Origin: Omphiscola glabra
Taxonomy: Eukaryota > Mollusca > Gastropoda > Lymnaeidae
Assembly: GCA_964017045.1 (NCBI GenBank)
Contig: OZ024809.1
Location: forward strand, 6,595,012 to 6,659,011
Direction: 5' to 3'
DNA: 64,000 bases
Made by a program: the position numbers and the translations under genes. Shown one piece after another: positions 50,530 through 61,204 of this stretch (position 1 is the first letter of the stretch; each line of letters begins with the position of its first letter). Under the pieces are notes generated by a model. The model was not told the origin of the DNA. It made no database searches and saw only the letters and a list, made by a program, of their open reading frames with translations.

Positions 50530-51285
50530 CATTGATGCAAAAGTGTTCCAGCTATTGGGTGACATATATTCCTCTAAAACGGTGGTTATCAATTTTCCTT
50601 GTGCCGCAACCCTTTAATAAAGTTACTCATGTTGTGGCGACCCCAAAACAAAAATTATTTTCGTTACTACTTCATAACTGTAGAGTCTATGTCTTGTCCG
50701 ATGGTCTAAGGCAACCCCTGTGAAAGGGTTGTTTGAGCCCCAAAGGGGTCGCAACCCACAGCTTGAGAACCTCTGCTCTAAAACCATTGATGCAACAGTG
50801 TCCCAGTTATGATATGATGTAAAGACATTGATGGAACAGTGTCCCGGCTAAGGTATGATATCTATTCTTGTAAAGACATTGATGGAACAGTGTCCCGGCT
50901 AAGGTATGATATCTATTCTTGTAAAGACATTGATGGAACAGTGTCCTGGCTAAGGTATGATATCTATTCTTGTAAAGACATTGATGGAACAGTGTTCGGC
51001 TAAGGTATGATATCTATTCTTGTAAAGACATTGATGGAACAGTGTCCCGGCTAAGGTATGATATCTATTCTTGTAAAGACATTGATGGAACAGTGTCCTT
51101 GCTAAGGTATGATATCTATTCCGGTAAAGACATTGATGGAACAGTGACCCAGATAAGGTATGATATCTATTCTTGTAAAGACATTGGTGGAACAGTGTCC
51201 CAGCTATGTTATATCTATTCCTGTAAAGATAAAGACATTGATGCAGTAGTGTCCCAGCTATGGTATGATATCTATTCATTGAAGG
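50530..51285. repeat. 51-bp minisatellite interrupted by a SPIN-type MITE
   Basis: About ten units contain GACATTGATGGAACAGTGTC and AAGGTATGATATCTATTC. The first unit (50530-50579) is diverged and separated from the rest by the MITE at 50580-50775. This shows that the insertion happened inside the array. Confidence 0.93.
50580..50775 (+). mobile_element. SPIN-type hAT MITE, copy 2
   Basis: The left end CGGTGGTTATCAATTTTCC and right end CCCACAGCTTGAGAACCTCTG are imperfect inverted repeats. A perfect 8-bp target-site duplication CTCTAAAA lies at 50572-50579 and 50776-50783. Along its 196 bp it aligns with copy 1, sharing CATGTTGTGGCGACCCC and CTTCATAACTGTAG. It is non-coding. Confidence 0.92.
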
Positions 51286-51494
51286 CCACCTTGGTGCAGT
51301 TGTCTTCCTCTCCACCAAGAGGTAGAGGAGGGCTCAAATCAGTTCAGGATCATCCTTAGGTTTAGGTAAAATAGGTGGAATGGATTGGGTGCAATGGACA
51401 GGTTTTAACAAATGAACTATTTGTGGGATGGCGGAATCCCTGAGTGACAAAAAAATCCTTTTGATGCTGGTCCATGTTGGTTCCCAACAATAAA

Positions 51495-51790
51495 CTAGGC
51501 ATACAGTCTGTAATCTTACCACAGTCAAGTATAATGAGGGGATACTGCATATAGTCTGAAATCTTACCACAGTCAAGTATAATGAGGGGATACTGTATAT
51601 AGTCTGTAATCTTACCACAGTCAAGTATAATGAGGGGATACTGCATACAGTCTGTTAACTTACCACAGTCAAGTATAATGAGGGGATACTGCATACAGTC
51701 TGTTAACTTACCACAGTCAAGTATAATGAGGGGATACTGCATACAGTCTGTTAACTTACCACAGTCAAGTATAATGAGGGGATACTGCAA
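51495..51790. repeat. 48-bp minisatellite with donor-like sites
   Basis: Six copies of a 48-bp unit containing CACAGTCAAGTATAATGAGG. Read on the minus strand each has GTGGTAAGTTA or GTGGTAAGATT, a 5' splice-site consensus. The unit is 16 codons with no stop on that strand. Confidence 0.93.
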
Positions 51791-53180
51791 TCAGGTTAAT
51801 TTCAATGAAGTAGGATTTTTGCCAATATGTCTTCTTTTTCTGGTTATTCCCTAACATGAATTTTGATTTCCAGCCGAGTTAAGTAGCTTTTTTAATAAAT
51901 CCAAATATGTAGAGGTAAGGGTGGAGAAGAAGAGAGCAAGAGATAGAGAATAAGAACGACTGTAGTCAAAATACATCAACAATTAGTGTGCCATAAGATC
52001 TGAGATGTGAGTAATTATGAAGGATTTGTGATAGCGATGTTCTTGAGATTAGGTAGGGAAGAAGAAACAAATTTTGGGCCATGAGAAATGCCTGGACCTG
52101 GAGATCCACGTTGGTGTTTATTTTTAAATGAGCTACACAAATCTTGAAAAAAGCATGATGTTGGTTCTGCAGCTAGGTCTGTCTTTCCAATTTGCTAGAG
52201 ATGTCTCATGACATATGCATAGCATGCAGTCTCACAAAGCCTTGATTCCAAGTGAAGAGAGTTGGGATTTTTACAGCTAATAAACAGGGCATTATTTAAA
52301 TTCACCTGATTGTGTCTAATAGCACTGCAAAGCCGACACATTTGCAACTTGCGTTCTTTGATGATTATTAATTTCAAATTTTTACCCCCCTCCCCCCCTC
52401 CAAACTAAAATCATATTACCATATTGTTCTGATTATATGCCGCACTTTTTCCGCATAATATAAGCCTTTGCATTAAGAGGGCGAAAGTCTGCAAAAATGG
52501 TTTTAAAATTTTGCTTTTAAAATGGCACGAAACTTTAAATGCAAGATAATTTTCTTAAATCTTCTTAAATGCTCAAGGCAAAGAGAGTCTTTGCACAGGG
52601 CTAGTAAGGCAATATATGAACCCAAAGGATTTGAAATTAAATGCAGAAGAAACTTAACCATGTTTTATTTTCATTAATTCTTGAAAACATTTTCTGCACT
52701 CTCTTTGCATAATGCATTTAAGAAAATTATTGTCTACTTTTGAGTGCCTTTTAACTTTTCTTAGAAAGTCTTTTTTTTTCCTATTACTTTTAAGTTTCAA
52801 AATTGTCTTTGAAAGAATGTCTTTTTTTTTAAAAAAAATTACATTTGTATCTGTGAATTATCCACAAATGAATTTTTTTTTGAAAACAATGAATGCTTAC
52901 AATGTCCTGGGTACAGTGAATTAGTTCTTTACCCAGGCACAAGGGGTGGGGGGTGGGGGTTAGTTGTTGTTTTTCAATCCCCTATTCTTATTCCCCCATT
53001 ACCCATTACAATCAGCCCAAACCAAAGACCCCCATCCCCCCCCCCCCACATAAAGGAGCTGTAACTCCCTGTCATCAGCTCAGGTGCAACTTTAGAGGTC
53101 TAATGCTACAAACAGCAGAATGGTGAGTAGAAAGAAAGTCTTTATAAAACCAATGCATGCTTCCTAAAGTTGTAACTTAC
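51791..53180. other. presumed intron 5 of the KDM6A-like gene, 5' part
   Basis: AT-rich, with a G/T run near 52940-52965 and a C run near 53036. I searched the minus strand by eye for the next TPR exon, which should start in phase 2 and complete a Trp codon. I found none. Confidence 0.5.
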
Positions 53181-53239
53181 CATTTGTAACTGTTGAAGTG
53201 GAAGTAGACCAGGCCAAGACCATACAAAAATGCTGCATC
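53181..53239 (-). CDS. KDM6A: KDM6A-like exon 5
   Basis: Acceptor ATTTATAG (AT-rich, weak pyrimidine tract), 59 bases, donor GTAAGTTA. It reads DAAFLYGLGLVYFHFNSYK plus the first two bases of a Trp codon, almost identical to UTX. It opens TPR2; the rest must come from the next exon, which is not found in the window. Confidence 0.94.
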
Positions 53240-56200
53240 CTATAAATTAGGAAACAATTATGCTAGGATAAAGTCATAGAAAATTATTTTTGTTTTTGAA
53301 CCAAACTGCAATATTTCCTAACATTAAAAAAAAACATTTAATGCAGCATGTGACTCGTGAAATTATTCAATAGCGAAAATATGTAAATCAGAAGCAATGA
53401 CGGCAAAAGGGGTATAACTCTCAAATATTCTGATGTGAATTGTAAAGCTTTGTTGTTCCCCCTGTTTAAATACTCGAAATGCTAAATTCCACACAACCCC
53501 CCACCCCCACTCCACAACCGAAACACTTTGTTTACAATGTTTAATTTTTACTTATTTGAAATATAATAATATGTGAATTCAAGAACATACCTTCCAGTAG
53601 TCTGGTTGCACATTGTGAAACTTTTGATAGGCAGACATTGCTGGAAAAAGTTTATATCGTATAACTCATTGGAAGTAATTTTAACACTATTTCACTAAGC
53701 AAATATATTAATACCTAATTTAGTGTTTTCACTAAGCAGCATTTTTAAGTCATCAGTTCATAATTAGAGCAAGACTAGATTTCATAACAATGCATAACTT
53801 GGTTATCAATGGTTATGTTCAACTCTATAAATCCAACAGCTACCTTTAGGAAAGTCCTCCAAAAGTAAATGTAAGTGTCCAAGATGGCAATAGATGTTGG
53901 GGTCAACACTGACTTTCTTTTGAAGTTCAGACTTCTTCTGACTGTCCATCCCAGTAAAAGATGTTCCAAGGCCAGCTGCCTTCATCTTATCTTTTATGAC
54001 TCTGTCATAGTAGGTAATGCCCTGAACAAATTCAACATGTACATATTAAACCCACCATTTTGAGTTAATTAAAAGCCAATACAGATCCCATGTTTGACAA
54101 CAGCACTCATTTTTGTAAAAGTTTCCTAAGAAAATTGCAAACCAATTGAGCCAAACATCTTAAAATATTGCACTAGAAGAAGTCATGAATTTTTTTGTTG
54201 GTCCATAAAAAAAACCCAGTTAAAAGTATGGATAATGATTTGTACTTTCTATTAATTATCACTTTTATTTGTCATTAATAAAATTGTATATATAAACATA
54301 AGGAAATCCTAAAATATTAAGAAGACATAATTATCACTGGCAAGAACAGTGGAATGAACTAAACAATAATTAATGCCTTCAACATGTAGTTTTAATAAGT
54401 AGCAGTTAAATAATAAAGAGTCTGAGTGTTAATCTCAAATTCAAGTAATGGAGCATCACAATTAAATAATTTATAAATAAAGCTCCACATATTTTAAAAC
54501 TTTAATGGCTTTGAAAACAATAATATACTATTTTCTTCTACTAAGGCCAGAGGAAGAAAGGTCTCTTAGTTTTTTTTATAACCATATTACAGTTGAAGTG
54601 AGTGATAAGGTTCCTTTCATGACCAAATGTGTGGGGACAGGAAGCTTTGATTTGTCTAGGTACATGTAGGGATTACTTATTATTAAAAAATACTTTAACC
54701 TACTCCTTTGTCAATTCAAAGTCATTAAGAGAGGTCAGCAGATAATAAATAATATTTAAATACAAACACACATATATATAATATATATATATGGTCTTGA
54801 GAGGGCTAGCTGAAAAATATAGCAGTCAAAACACCAGGACTTATACCTAACCCATAAACATTGCAAACGCCCCCCCCCCCCCCCCCAAACCCCCCTTTCA
54901 TCAATATACAATATAGGAAACAAATATTCACTATAATAAAGTGGCTTGTTTTTGTTTATTATTGCAAACTTATTTAAACAGAGTCCGAATAAAGCGGATT
55001 TGTAGAATAATGCAGTGTTATTTATTCCCATCTGCTGTAGGTCTGTTTCCATATCGCCTATCCATCTAAGCCTAGGTCTGCCTTTGAACCGTTTCCTCTG
55101 GTGTTTTGGTGATGCGCCTTCTTCACTGCTCTTTCATTTTGTCCATGTTTTATCAAGTTTTACACTGTTTTTCAAAGGGTCCAAGAATCACTGGCGTATA
55201 ACAATGGCTGGGCTTTTTACAGTTTTACATTTGTTTTTCTTTTCATGATATTGAGTATTTTGTGACCACTGAAGTTACTCTGTTTCTGGCCATTTTTTCT
55301 TTATTTCTGTTTCTAAGTCATTTCCTTCATTTATTAAGGATCCTAGAAATTTGAATTGATTTACTATTTCAAAAGTGTGGTTTCTACTTCCAAACCTGCT
55401 TGTAACTTGAAGTGATCCATCTTCTAATTCAATAAAAATCTTTTGATATTTCTTACTATTTTTCCCCAACAGTGCCCTGTCACCAGCATATGAAAAATAC
55501 TGGGCCTTATAATCATTAATTACCTTTATTTTCATTGCTTGGTACCTAAAATCCTGCCCTACACTTAGTGTAAAAAAAAAGGGCCAATATGGGGCAAACC
55601 ACCCACCTTACTACTTTAGTGGATGTAGGACTACTTCAGTGGATGTAGGACTATGTATAAAAAGGGACATCATTTATGATTTAATTTATCTTTGAACGGC
55701 TCTGCAAAATAATAGCCACATGGAAATAAAAAAATAAAAATAAGAAGCACTGCTCAATGTAGTAGCAAGATATAAAAAACACAGATGTACTACCTACCTT
55801 TTGGATAAGCTGTCTCTTATTGCACTTATCACTGTCCTCAAACTTGATATAACCATACAGGCAACTGCAGTATAAAAATGAAATTAAAAATGACTGCTCA
55901 TTTTGAGATATTAAGTGATATAATATATATAAAAAAATAAATTTCACTCAAAAGCTTTCATACATCCATTTCCATACATGAGACACTTTAAGATTTAAAG
56001 ATTAGTTTTAATGAGATTATGAGATGACATACATAAGAAATGCATAAATGTACAAATTAAGGATAATATTACAATTATATAAATATTAATTATCATATTT
56101 TAAAAATCTGTAAAAAAAAATTTAATTAGTGACCTTTGGTTATGTTTCTTATAAACTAGCCTTATGGTTTAACCTTTTTCCCCCTAAAACCCGCCTTTCA

Positions 56201-59200
56201 TAGCAGAAGACGCCAATGCCACTCAACTTTGAGGTTCCCTAGTCTTACCCCTGTTTCATGTATGCTGCAATGTTACTATGATGTCATTCTGGGGATTCTC
56301 AACATTGAGAGCCATTTTCTGGATCCTCAAATGCATGTGGTGAGTGAATTTTTTAATCTCTCTCATGAATTAAACTGAAGAGTCAATTATTATTTTTTTT
56401 TAAAATCAACTTTCATGTTAACCTTCTTCATTAACCTTCTTGAGGAGGGGCCTATTTGGAGTCATTTGTAGTAGTTTATTTTAGTTAAAATTAAAAATTA
56501 AGTTTACAAACGTATAGTACATTCAATTATCTTTCATTTGATACCTCATTTGGTCTTACAAATACAAACCCAACAAAAATATTTTAAATCGGTTTTTTAA
56601 TCCCAACCTCTCAATTCTGGTACCTGTGTATAGGTACTTCGGTAAAGCAAGGGAGACTACTTAAAAATTTGTATCGACATATTGACCTACATTTCCATCA
56701 AGCTATTTTGCATTTTCAATCGACCTTTATTTTGAAAATCATTGGTATATATAAGTCATCTTCGCATACAAAATTTGTTGTGAAATAAAAAGAAAAGGTC
56801 TTTCATATTAAATCGTGAAAAGCAGTAGATATTGAAGTATCTTTGTGCCAATTCTCATTGAAGTAGGTCATGTCTGACATTAGTTATGCTAGTCTGCGTA
56901 ACCTGTATTGTCACTAGGTCGACTAGCCCAATTTTGATTAGGATGTGACCATGCCCCCTTTTTAATGGCGGAAGACGCAGATTAGTTTCAGGTCACTTAT
57001 GCTGTTTTTGTTTTAACATTACAACACAAATATTAAGAGTTGCAACTAGAAATAACAAAAAAAAACAATAAATAACATTGAATAAACATACTTAATAAAT
57101 ATGGGTCATGTGGTAGCTGAGTAATGAAGTCACGAAGTGACACTGATCAAGTAGTGTGCAACCGTTGCCAGGGGCAACTATGGCCGATACTTATTTAATT
57201 ATTACCACTATTTACATCAAAATATTTGATAAATTATGTTTTAGAATGAACTTAAATGTTATTGCAAGAATAATATTTTCATTTGAGGTTAAAAAAAAAC
57301 GGTAGCGTCCATATTATAAATGATAATAATTTGCAGTGTGCAAAATGTCATGGCCATGTGCATGGGCAGCCATTCAGTCACTTGCAAATGGCTATACTGC
57401 CTATACCGTAGACTACTATCTCATTTTCATTCATAAAAGGTTGCTGTGTGCAAAAACTATCACAACATTAGTCAGGGAAAGCTTTAATTAATCAGTCATG
57501 TGCCAAAATTGAAAGTTGAAAATAAGTATATCCCAAACAGTATTTTAGGGGATGCATTGCCTTATACAGACTATTTAGTATAGCATATAAAGGTATAATG
57601 GACTCCGTAGATTTGGTAAACAGAAAAGCCTTATATTAATACATTATATTAAATTTACTGATATACATAGTGCATAATTAGATAAATTATAATTTATATA
57701 TAATTGTATAAAATTATTTTTTTAATACAGCATAGTTCTGAAAATAAAAGTCGTATAAAATTATCATTAAAACGAGAGTTATTTAGCTCGTGACGCGAAC
57801 AGCTGAATTGGGTCACAGAATGTGGCGATGCGGTCCATGTTAAAAAAGGACAAACGAAGTCGTACTTCAAAAATTCATAACTTTAAATAGGTACTTTGAC
57901 AAAAAATTTCAATATTGTCCTATTGTCATAAATGATATATCATATTGAAGGGCTAGCTATAAGCTTTGCAAAAATACCAATTTCATCTTTCTATCTTTTA
58001 TAGAATTGAAGTTATGAATTTTTTAGTGAATTTTTTAACCCCCTTCTTTATCTTTGTATTTTACTACAAAAACGTGTGACCGACTTACCAAATTTCTGAC
58101 TTATTTGCCCAAACTTTTTTATTTTACAAGATAATGCTACCATATTTTCAGGAAACATTCTCAATGCAATATTAAACACAATGAACAACAAAGCTTTTAA
58201 ATAACATCAAGACTTTGTATTTTAAAACAAATTATTTGAGGGTATGTTAAGCAAAATGTGAACAGAAAAATTGGAAAAACCATTGCTGATAAAAAAAATA
58301 ATTACCGGTACTTGTTTGTTGAATTTGAACGAATTATATGCTTGTGTTCAATTTTAAATCAATTCTTATATTTATAAAGGTAAGTAGTCTTTTTTCTCTA
58401 AAATCTAATTAATTATAAATAAAAATTAATCAAAATAATTTTTTCTCTACATTCAAACGGGCCTCCTTGGAAGAAATTCCACCGAGTTCTACAATAGAAA
58501 ATTTTCTCTTGTATCTGAAATTAGCCTAGAAAAACATCTTATCATATTAAATCATAATCCTGAATTTACACTACACAATTTCTTATTTCTTTTAAATAAT
58601 TTAAATTTTCTATTAATTAAAACGTGTTTCTTTTTTATTTTATTATTATTATTAATTATAATTAGACATTTTTTTTTCTAATTCTATGTCATGTCATTAC
58701 AAGTACTTAAGAATAATTTAAAATTTATGAATAAATACCTTATTTAATTTTAAAATATTACTTAAATTTGTCCTTTAAGGGCATTTGTAGTAACAGAATA
58801 GTATTGGTTCATAATAAGTGTAATAATAATTAAGCTTAATTTAGCAAGTAGACTTAGACTACGACACCGGTAGTTCTCGCATTTCTATTATTTTAATTAA
58901 AAAGCAAGTTCCCATCAGTTTAATATTCATAATTTCAATTTATTTGTATTATCTTATCCAATTCTATGATTTTTTAAAGTATGTTTTATATATTTACTTA
59001 GATTTATTCAGATGTTTAAAGATTACAAAAGGATTTAACTATTATTAAATGTTATTTAGAGCCGCGTCTATCAGCCCGGTGAAGACAAAAAATCGGTCGC
59101 CATTTTTTTTTCTCCCGGTGATGAAGGTTGACCCTTTTTTGTGGAGTGCTGTAACATTCAATTGAGCTAGGATAATTGACTATTTCAAAGTTATTAGCAA

Positions 59201-60004
59201 TCCAAATTAGATGATACACATGAGTCTTTGGGTTTCAATCATGTATGAATGCTCCAAAGAAGTATTTAAGACATTTATAGCTTACCGAGAGTAAAAAAGT
59301 GACTCAGAAAAAAAAACGGGGGTTCCCCTCATTGGGTAAATTGTATGAGCGTCACCGGAAGACAAACAGTAAACGTAATCAATGACAAAATTAAGTTATA
59401 ATTAGTAAACTGTGACGTAAAACACATAAATCCGAGGTCACCGTAGAGGCGATTATTAAATGGCCACAAAAGTTTTTCCGTAATTTTTCGAGTGCGCAGA
59501 AGCGATGCGCGAGTGACTTTCAAAATACCTACTTTAAAACTACAACAGCTAAAAATATTATTTTGGTGTTATAATTCTGTAAAAAATTACGGGCTAATTG
59601 CTATCTGTGGTCCCTCATTGGGAGTCACTGCCCTTTGTTTGGGATAGATTTAGGGTTCAGGTTAGGGTGAGCGATAGAGGTACCAGTAGCGTGCAATTAC
59701 CAAAATTAGCTCTATTCAACTATGCCATTGGTTGGACTCATTGGTTTATTTTTACAAAATTGTTGAATTTTTTTACCAAAGTACCTACTGTGTACCAATA
59801 GGTGCAGCTTTAAAATAAATTGAAACTCCAAAGTCAATCATATATCAATAAGTTCAATTTTAAATTTGAAGTATAGACTAAATCAAGTGAATCCATTTTC
59901 ATTTTTTGTTATTTGTCCCGATCTTGGTAATCTTACCTGTTGAATTCAGCAAGTTGCCGCCTTTCTTCACTCGTTAATGCTTCTGCAAGCTTACCAGAAG
60001 ACAT
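53181..60004 (-). CDS. KDM6A: KDM6A/UTX-type histone H3K27 demethylase, N-terminal part (5 exons)
   Basis: Five exons on the minus strand (59937-60004, 55798-55864, 53844-54021, 53591-53640, 53181-53239) join in phases 2, 0, 1, 0, 2 with consensus GT/AG sites and give 140 codons plus two bases. The protein starts MSSGKLAEALTSEERRQLAE. It contains LGHLHLLLEDFPKAMSAYQ (first TPR) and DAAFLYGLGLVYFHFNSYKW (start of the second). These align in order with vertebrate UTX/UTY, where the same stretch reads AAFLYGLGLVYFHYNAFQW. Family members are nuclear Fe(II)/2-oxoglutarate enzymes that remove methyl groups from H3K27 within MLL3/4 COMPASS-like complexes; the TPRs mediate protein contacts. The catalytic JmjC domain and remaining TPRs are not in view, so this is partial. 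An insert of about 20 residues precedes TPR1 compared with vertebrates. The paralogue Uty-like name cannot be excluded, but invertebrates usually have one UTX. Confidence 0.92.
53591..53640 (-). CDS. KDM6A: KDM6A-like exon 4
   Basis: Acceptor CTTTTTCCAG, 50 bases, donor GTATGTTC. It reads AMSAYQKFHNVQPDYWK, including the split Ala codon, and corresponds to ALSAYQRYYSLQSDYWK in vertebrates. It completes TPR1. Confidence 0.93.
53844..54021 (-). CDS. KDM6A: KDM6A-like exon 3 (TPR1)
   Basis: Acceptor TTTGTTCAG, 178 bases, donor GTAGCTGT. It begins GITYYDRVIKDKM, and its C-terminal half (PNIYCHLGHLHLLLEDFPK) is the first half of TPR1. The middle, about 20 residues rich in Lys, Ser and Gly, has no vertebrate counterpart. 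Phase 0 in, phase 1 out. Confidence 0.93.
54985..55560 (-). pseudogene. non-LTR retrotransposon reverse-transcriptase fragment in intron 2
   Basis: The minus strand keeps the end of a reverse-transcriptase domain. FSYAGDRALLG (about 55500) corresponds to the catalytic FAYADDIALL box with the first Asp changed to Gly, so it is inactive. FKFLGSLINEGNDLETEIKK follows at about 55300. After a disrupted stretch, KRFKGRPRLRWIGDMETDL at about 55030-55090 is the usual C-terminal motif. Stops and frame changes separate the two parts. The fragment lies in intron 2 of the KDM6A-like gene, in the same orientation as the gene. The clade is not determined. Confidence 0.82.
55798..55864 (-). CDS. KDM6A: KDM6A-like exon 2
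   Basis: Acceptor ATACTGCAG, 67 bases, donor GTAGGTAG. It completes a Ser codon from exon 1 and reads CLYGYIKFEDSDKCNKRQL, matching RLFGFVRFHEDGARTKALL in vertebrates. It ends in phase 0. Intron 1 is about 4.1 kb. Confidence 0.92.
56452..56650. mobile_element. single arm of the foldback element, in intron 1
   Basis: This stretch matches the right arm of the foldback element at 60491-60920, from TCATTTGTAGTAGTTTATTT to CCTCTCAATTCTGGTACC. The matching left arm is absent, so it is a solo or truncated copy. Confidence 0.8.
56651..59936 (-). other. intron 1 of the KDM6A-like gene (right part)
   Basis: AT-rich with long A and T runs. No array is present. A piece ending GTACCAATAGGTGCAGC at 59787-59804 resembles the outer end of the foldback element. 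I see no other coding sequence. Confidence 0.6.
59937..60004 (-). CDS. KDM6A: KDM6A-like exon 1 (start codon)
   Basis: ATG is at 60004-60002, with an in-frame TGA 18 bases upstream, so this is the first usable start if no upstream exon is joined. The exon ends AACAG before donor GTAAGATT, phase 2. It encodes the ALTSEERRQLAEFN stretch, equivalent to LTAEEREAL in vertebrate UTX. Just upstream, TTGATTTCAG could be a splice acceptor, so a non-coding exon further right is possible. Confidence 0.9.
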
Positions 60005-60490
60005 TTTCTTTCCGTCCTGAAATCAATTACTATCAACTATTTACTAAGCATGCATGCGATGTCAAATGTCAGTACTGTTAACAAACACTACGCAAATATA
60101 AATCTTCTGCAAAACTGCTAGGCAGCCATAACTTGACACCGGAAGCAATACATCTTTAATTCCGGATAATTTTAATTAGTTTTATAGAATTTCCGATCCA
60201 AATTTTAGGTTAACAAAAAACTAGGTCATTCCTCCACTGTTCTGAATTTAATTTACCAAATGCAGAATGCTACTGGGATTTAATTTGACAATTAAGTATC
60301 AAACAGACCAGCAATATTTCTTTTAATAGACAGTTTGTTCAGAGGGGTAGGATGTAGGAGGAGGCGGGGGCATTTCAGATGTTCGGGTGGTCAGGACCAG
60401 TGGCGCAAGAAGGGGGAGAAGATGGTATGCCCAGCGGTGCCCTTTTTGGCCTAATGAGGCTAATGCAGAGGTGTTGTTTTTTTCCGAAGT
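60005..60490 (-). promoter_or_regulatory. presumed 5' flank of the KDM6A-like gene
   Basis: This is the sequence immediately upstream of the start codon on the minus strand. I see no clear TATA box or CpG cluster, and the transcription start cannot be placed. CAGTGGCGCAAGAAGGGGG at 60400-60418 looks like a lone left end of the CAGTGGCG MITE family. Confidence 0.35.
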
Positions 60491-60920
60491 GGCTATTGGT
60501 ACCCGGGTACCGGAAGTGAGAAGTTGAGATTAAAAAACGATTTAAAATATTATTGTTGGGTTTGTAAGACCAAATGAGGTATCAAATGAAAGATAATTGA
60601 ATGGACTATACGTTTGTAAACTTAATTCTTCATTTAAACTAAAATAAACTACTACAAATGACATCCGAATAGCAATAGTCAAAATGGACCCAGAGACGCA
60701 GCGCCGCCATTCGCACCCGGGTACCATTAGACTCAATGCTATTCGGATGTCATTTGTGGTAGTTTATTTTTGTAAAACTGAAGAATTAAGGTTACAGACG
60801 TATATTACATTCAATTATCTTTCATTTGATACATCATTTTGTCTTACAAACTTAACAATAATATTTTTAATCGTTTTTTAAGCCCAACCTCTCAATTCTG
60901 GTACCCAGGTACCAATAGGT
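60491..60920. mobile_element. foldback (inverted-repeat) element upstream of the KDM6A-like gene
   Basis: The left arm 60491-60674 and right arm 60737-60920 are reverse complements over about 180 bp with modest divergence. Outer ends carry CTATTGGTACC(C/T)GGGTACC and inner ends GACATCCGAATAGCA. The spacer of 62 bp is GC-richer. No transposase or flanking duplication is visible. One arm recurs at 56452 and an outer end at 59787, so it is a mobile family rather than a local inversion. Confidence 0.85.
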
Positions 60921-61204
60921 GCAGCCTTTTTTTTTTTCATGGAAGGAGCGGCAAAAATCTCTTTAAACTATGGTTTCATTTTATCTAGCTCAACATGCAT
61001 GGGTTCTAGTACAGTTAGAACTACGCAAATAACTATAGTTTTTATATGCGAACAGGGGGGAGTAAAACTCTGGCTTGTGGCTGTTGCCCGAAAGTGCCAA
61101 TTTTCGGAAAAGTACAATATTTATTATCGAACAGTGTAAGCCTTAAATAAACAGTTCATCATTTATATCGAGTATAGCGATATTTCATACTCATATGTTT
61201 CGGA

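Noticed and set aside
51362..51790. 142-codon open frame with a QYPLIILDCGK repeat
   Set aside because: It is the 48-bp minisatellite plus a short open flank. The flank peptide matches no family that I know.
52195..52377. Minus-strand open frame as the next UTX exon
   Set aside because: The peptide does not match the expected TPR2 sequence and the splice phases do not fit.
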